Shown here: positions 4,932 to 5,972 of the stretch, piece by piece | Position numbering within the stretch: the first letter of the stretch is position 1 | How the letters are laid out: every line of letters starts with the position of its first letter | DNA from: Candidatus Thiosymbion ectosymbiont of Robbea hypermnestra | GTDB lineage: Bacteria > Pseudomonadota > Gammaproteobacteria > Chromatiales > Chromatiaceae | Reading direction: 5' to 3' | DNA: 5,972 nt | Assembly: GCA_020443945.1 (NCBI GenBank) | Contig: JAIZWN010000413.1 | Span: 1-5,972, forward strand | Made by a program: the position numbers and the translations under genes | The notes under the pieces: generated by a model | The model's database searches: none | What the model was told of the DNA's origin: nothing | The model's input: the letters and a program-made list of their open reading frames with translations, nothing else

Positions 4932-5687
4932 TCACTGTTGGAGATTTCTGCCGCCATCGACCGGGATGATCTGGCCGGTGATGTAATCGGCGTCGCGGAT
5001 CAAAAACAGCAGGGTGCGGACGATATCCGACGGCGCGCCGGTGCGCCGTAACGCCGTGCGGGCAAGGATCTTCCTCTTGAGCTCGGCGTCCGGCGCCTGT
5101 TCGGGCCACAGGATAGCTCCGGGGGCAATGCCGTTGACCCGTACCCGCGGCCCGAGCTCACGCGCCAGGGACTTTACCATCATGGCATTACCCGCCTTGG
5201 CGATGGAATAGATGGAATAGTTCTTCAGGGGTCGCTCGGCGTGGATATCCACCAGATTGACCACGCAGCCGGACGCGGCGCGCAGCAAAGACGCCGCCGC
5301 TTTGGTCAGGAAAAAGGGCCCCTTGAGGTTGGAGCCCATGAGCTCCTCCCACTGCCCCTCGTCGGCGTCCTCGAAGGGCGTCGGATAAAAACCGGATGCG
5401 TTATTGACCAGAACATCCAATCTGCCCCGGAAATCGCGGACCCGCTCGATCAGGCCGGTACATTCGCGGCAGTGGTCGAGAGCGGCCCGGCACAGGAAAA
5501 CGGAATCGGGCCGGGACCCTTCCAGCTCGGCCCCGAGATCACGGGCGGCAGCCTCCGAACGGCGGTAGTGGAGAACGACATCCATGCCCTGCTCATGCAG
5601 GCCGCGCGCGATCTCGGCGCCGATGCGATGGGCGGCGCCGGTGACCAGCGCCACCTTTCCCGCTAAGGTTGCCGTGTTTTGCCCCAT
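4932..5687 (-). CDS. folM: Pteridine reductase, FolM/PTR1-type short-chain dehydrogenase
   Basis: A 251-residue short-chain dehydrogenase/reductase. The Rossmann motif TGAAHRIG (16-23), with Arg21, and HYRRS (40-44) suggest NADPH. NNASGF (95-100) is the family NNAS motif. The catalytic set is Asp147 (NLVDIH) with Tyr160 and Lys164 in YSIAK. Asp in place of the usual Ser is a hallmark of PTR1/FolM pteridine reductases. VNGIAPG (184-190) and the C-terminal PVDGGRNLQQ resemble E. coli FolM. The enzyme would reduce dihydropterins (such as dihydromonapterin) and perhaps dihydrofolate to the tetrahydro form. Adjacent folB and folK support a pterin role. The start is set by AAGGAGAG five bases upstream (5693-5700). 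It is transcribed against folK with one base between the stops, leaving no room for a dedicated terminator. Assignment to FolM itself rather than another pteridine reductase is less certain than the family. Confidence 0.88.
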   Translation of the reverse strand: MGQNTATLAGKVALVTGAAHRIGAEIARGLHEQGMDVVLHYRRSEAAARDLGAELEGSRPDSVFLCRAALDHCRECTGLIERVRDFRGRLDVLVNNASGFYPTPFEDADEGQWEELMGSNLKGPFFLTKAAASLLRAASGCVVNLVDIHAERPLKNYSIYSIAKAGNAMMVKSLARELGPRVRVNGIAPGAILWPEQAPDAELKRKILARTALRRTGAPSDIVRTLLFLIRDADYITGQIIPVDGGRNLQQ

Positions 5688-5692
5688 CCGAG

Positions 5693-5700
5693 CTCTCCTT
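5693..5700 (-). promoter_or_regulatory. Ribosome binding site of the pteridine reductase gene
   Basis: Minus-strand AAGGAGAG, five bases before the ATG at 5687; a strong match that fixes this start. Confidence 0.65.
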
Positions 5701-5780
5701 GTCGAAACCTGTATCTCTGAAAGTTTAGCCGATCGGTCCGGGCCATCCCATCACGACAGGAACGGACCACCGACCACGCC

Positions 5781-5809
5781 TTGCAACCCTGTCATCCGGT
5801 GGTGACAAT
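5781..5809 (+). promoter_or_regulatory. Candidate sigma-70 promoter for the right-edge gene
   Basis: TTGCAA (5781-5786) and GACAAT (5804-5809) are separated by 17 bases, each matching four of six consensus positions. A start near 5816 would leave a short leader before the ATG at 5842. The match is moderate and untested. Confidence 0.35.
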
Positions 5810-5841
5810 CCGGGCTTACCTATTTTTCTCTGGATCTCACT

Positions 5842-5972
5842 ATGTCCCTGTCCCACGACCAGAACTTCAAGAACCTCCTCTTCGACTACTCGCGTCAGGC
5901 GCTCGCCTTCTTCGCCGCGGCCGAGGCCGACCAGATCGATGCACAGGTGCGCATTACCCCCGTGCGTCAGGA
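5842..5972 (+). CDS. Rpn-like PD-(D/E)XK family protein (5' end only)
   Basis: The first 43 residues are visible, beginning MSLSHDQNFKNLLFDY and continuing with a block in which SRQALAFFAA, then VRITPVRQ, can be read. A start of the form 'HDQNFKNLILDYPRQALAFF...ARITPIRQEQ' is one I recognise from proteins annotated as Rpn-family recombination-promoting nuclease or putative transposase (PD-(D/E)XK superfamily), often multicopy in GC-rich proteobacteria. The catalytic motifs would lie beyond the edge. The Shine-Dalgarno is weak (GGA about nine bases upstream). It is divergent from the pteridine reductase gene and shows no visible link to folate synthesis. Confidence 0.7.
   Translation, partial: MSLSHDQNFKNLLFDYSRQALAFFAAAEADQIDAQVRITPVRQ

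Noticed and set aside
1..5972. CRISPR arrays, tRNA or rRNA genes, insertion sequences with transposase
   Set aside because: I looked for regularly spaced repeats, cloverleaf-like or rRNA-like sequence and transposase motifs and found none within the window.

Overview
This window looks like chromosomal DNA from a GC-rich proteobacterium, most likely a gammaproteobacterium of the Chromatiales/Ectothiorhodospiraceae type that can grow without oxygen. That placement is an inference. It rests on GC-rich codon use, an oxygen-sensitive class III ribonucleotide reductase, a FolB close to the E. coli protein, a folB-folK pair beside a pteridine reductase, and a right-end gene of a nuclease-like family common in such genomes.

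Left half (1-3600, minus strand): an anaerobic ribonucleotide reductase operon. nrdD (448-3438) encodes the ATP cone, the catalytic barrel and part of a C-terminal metal site, and is interrupted by an in-frame 313-residue intein with a LAGLIDADG homing endonuclease domain (1663-2601). The reductase stops just after its CPxC motif. The glycyl-radical segment, which normally follows in the same chain, is a separate 109-residue gene (71-400) with its own ribosome binding site. A third gene, probably the radical SAM activase nrdG, starts at 33 and runs off the left edge. Upstream of nrdD lie a near-perfect NrdR box, a weaker second box 32 bp away and an FNR-like site, which suggests control by nucleotide status and oxygen.

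Middle (about 3440-4084): a divergent intergenic region of roughly 640 bp with no convincing protein gene. It holds the nrdD control region, a GC-rich zone of hairpins and inverted repeats (about 3599-3830), then a sharply AT-rich island of about 100 bp (3845-3948).

Right half (4085-5687): pterin and folate genes. folB (dihydroneopterin aldolase) and folK (HPPK) abut on the plus strand as stop-start TGA/ATG. A pteridine reductase of the FolM/PTR1 type converges on folK with one base between the stop codons. FolB and FolK make 6-hydroxymethyl-dihydropterin pyrophosphate; the reductase would work on reduced pterins or dihydrofolate. At the right edge a plus-strand gene starts at 5842 and resembles the Rpn/PD-(D/E)XK 'putative transposase' family.

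The most notable content is the ribonucleotide reductase, which needs three parts brought together: an intein-spliced large chain, a separately encoded glycyl-radical piece, and probably an activase.
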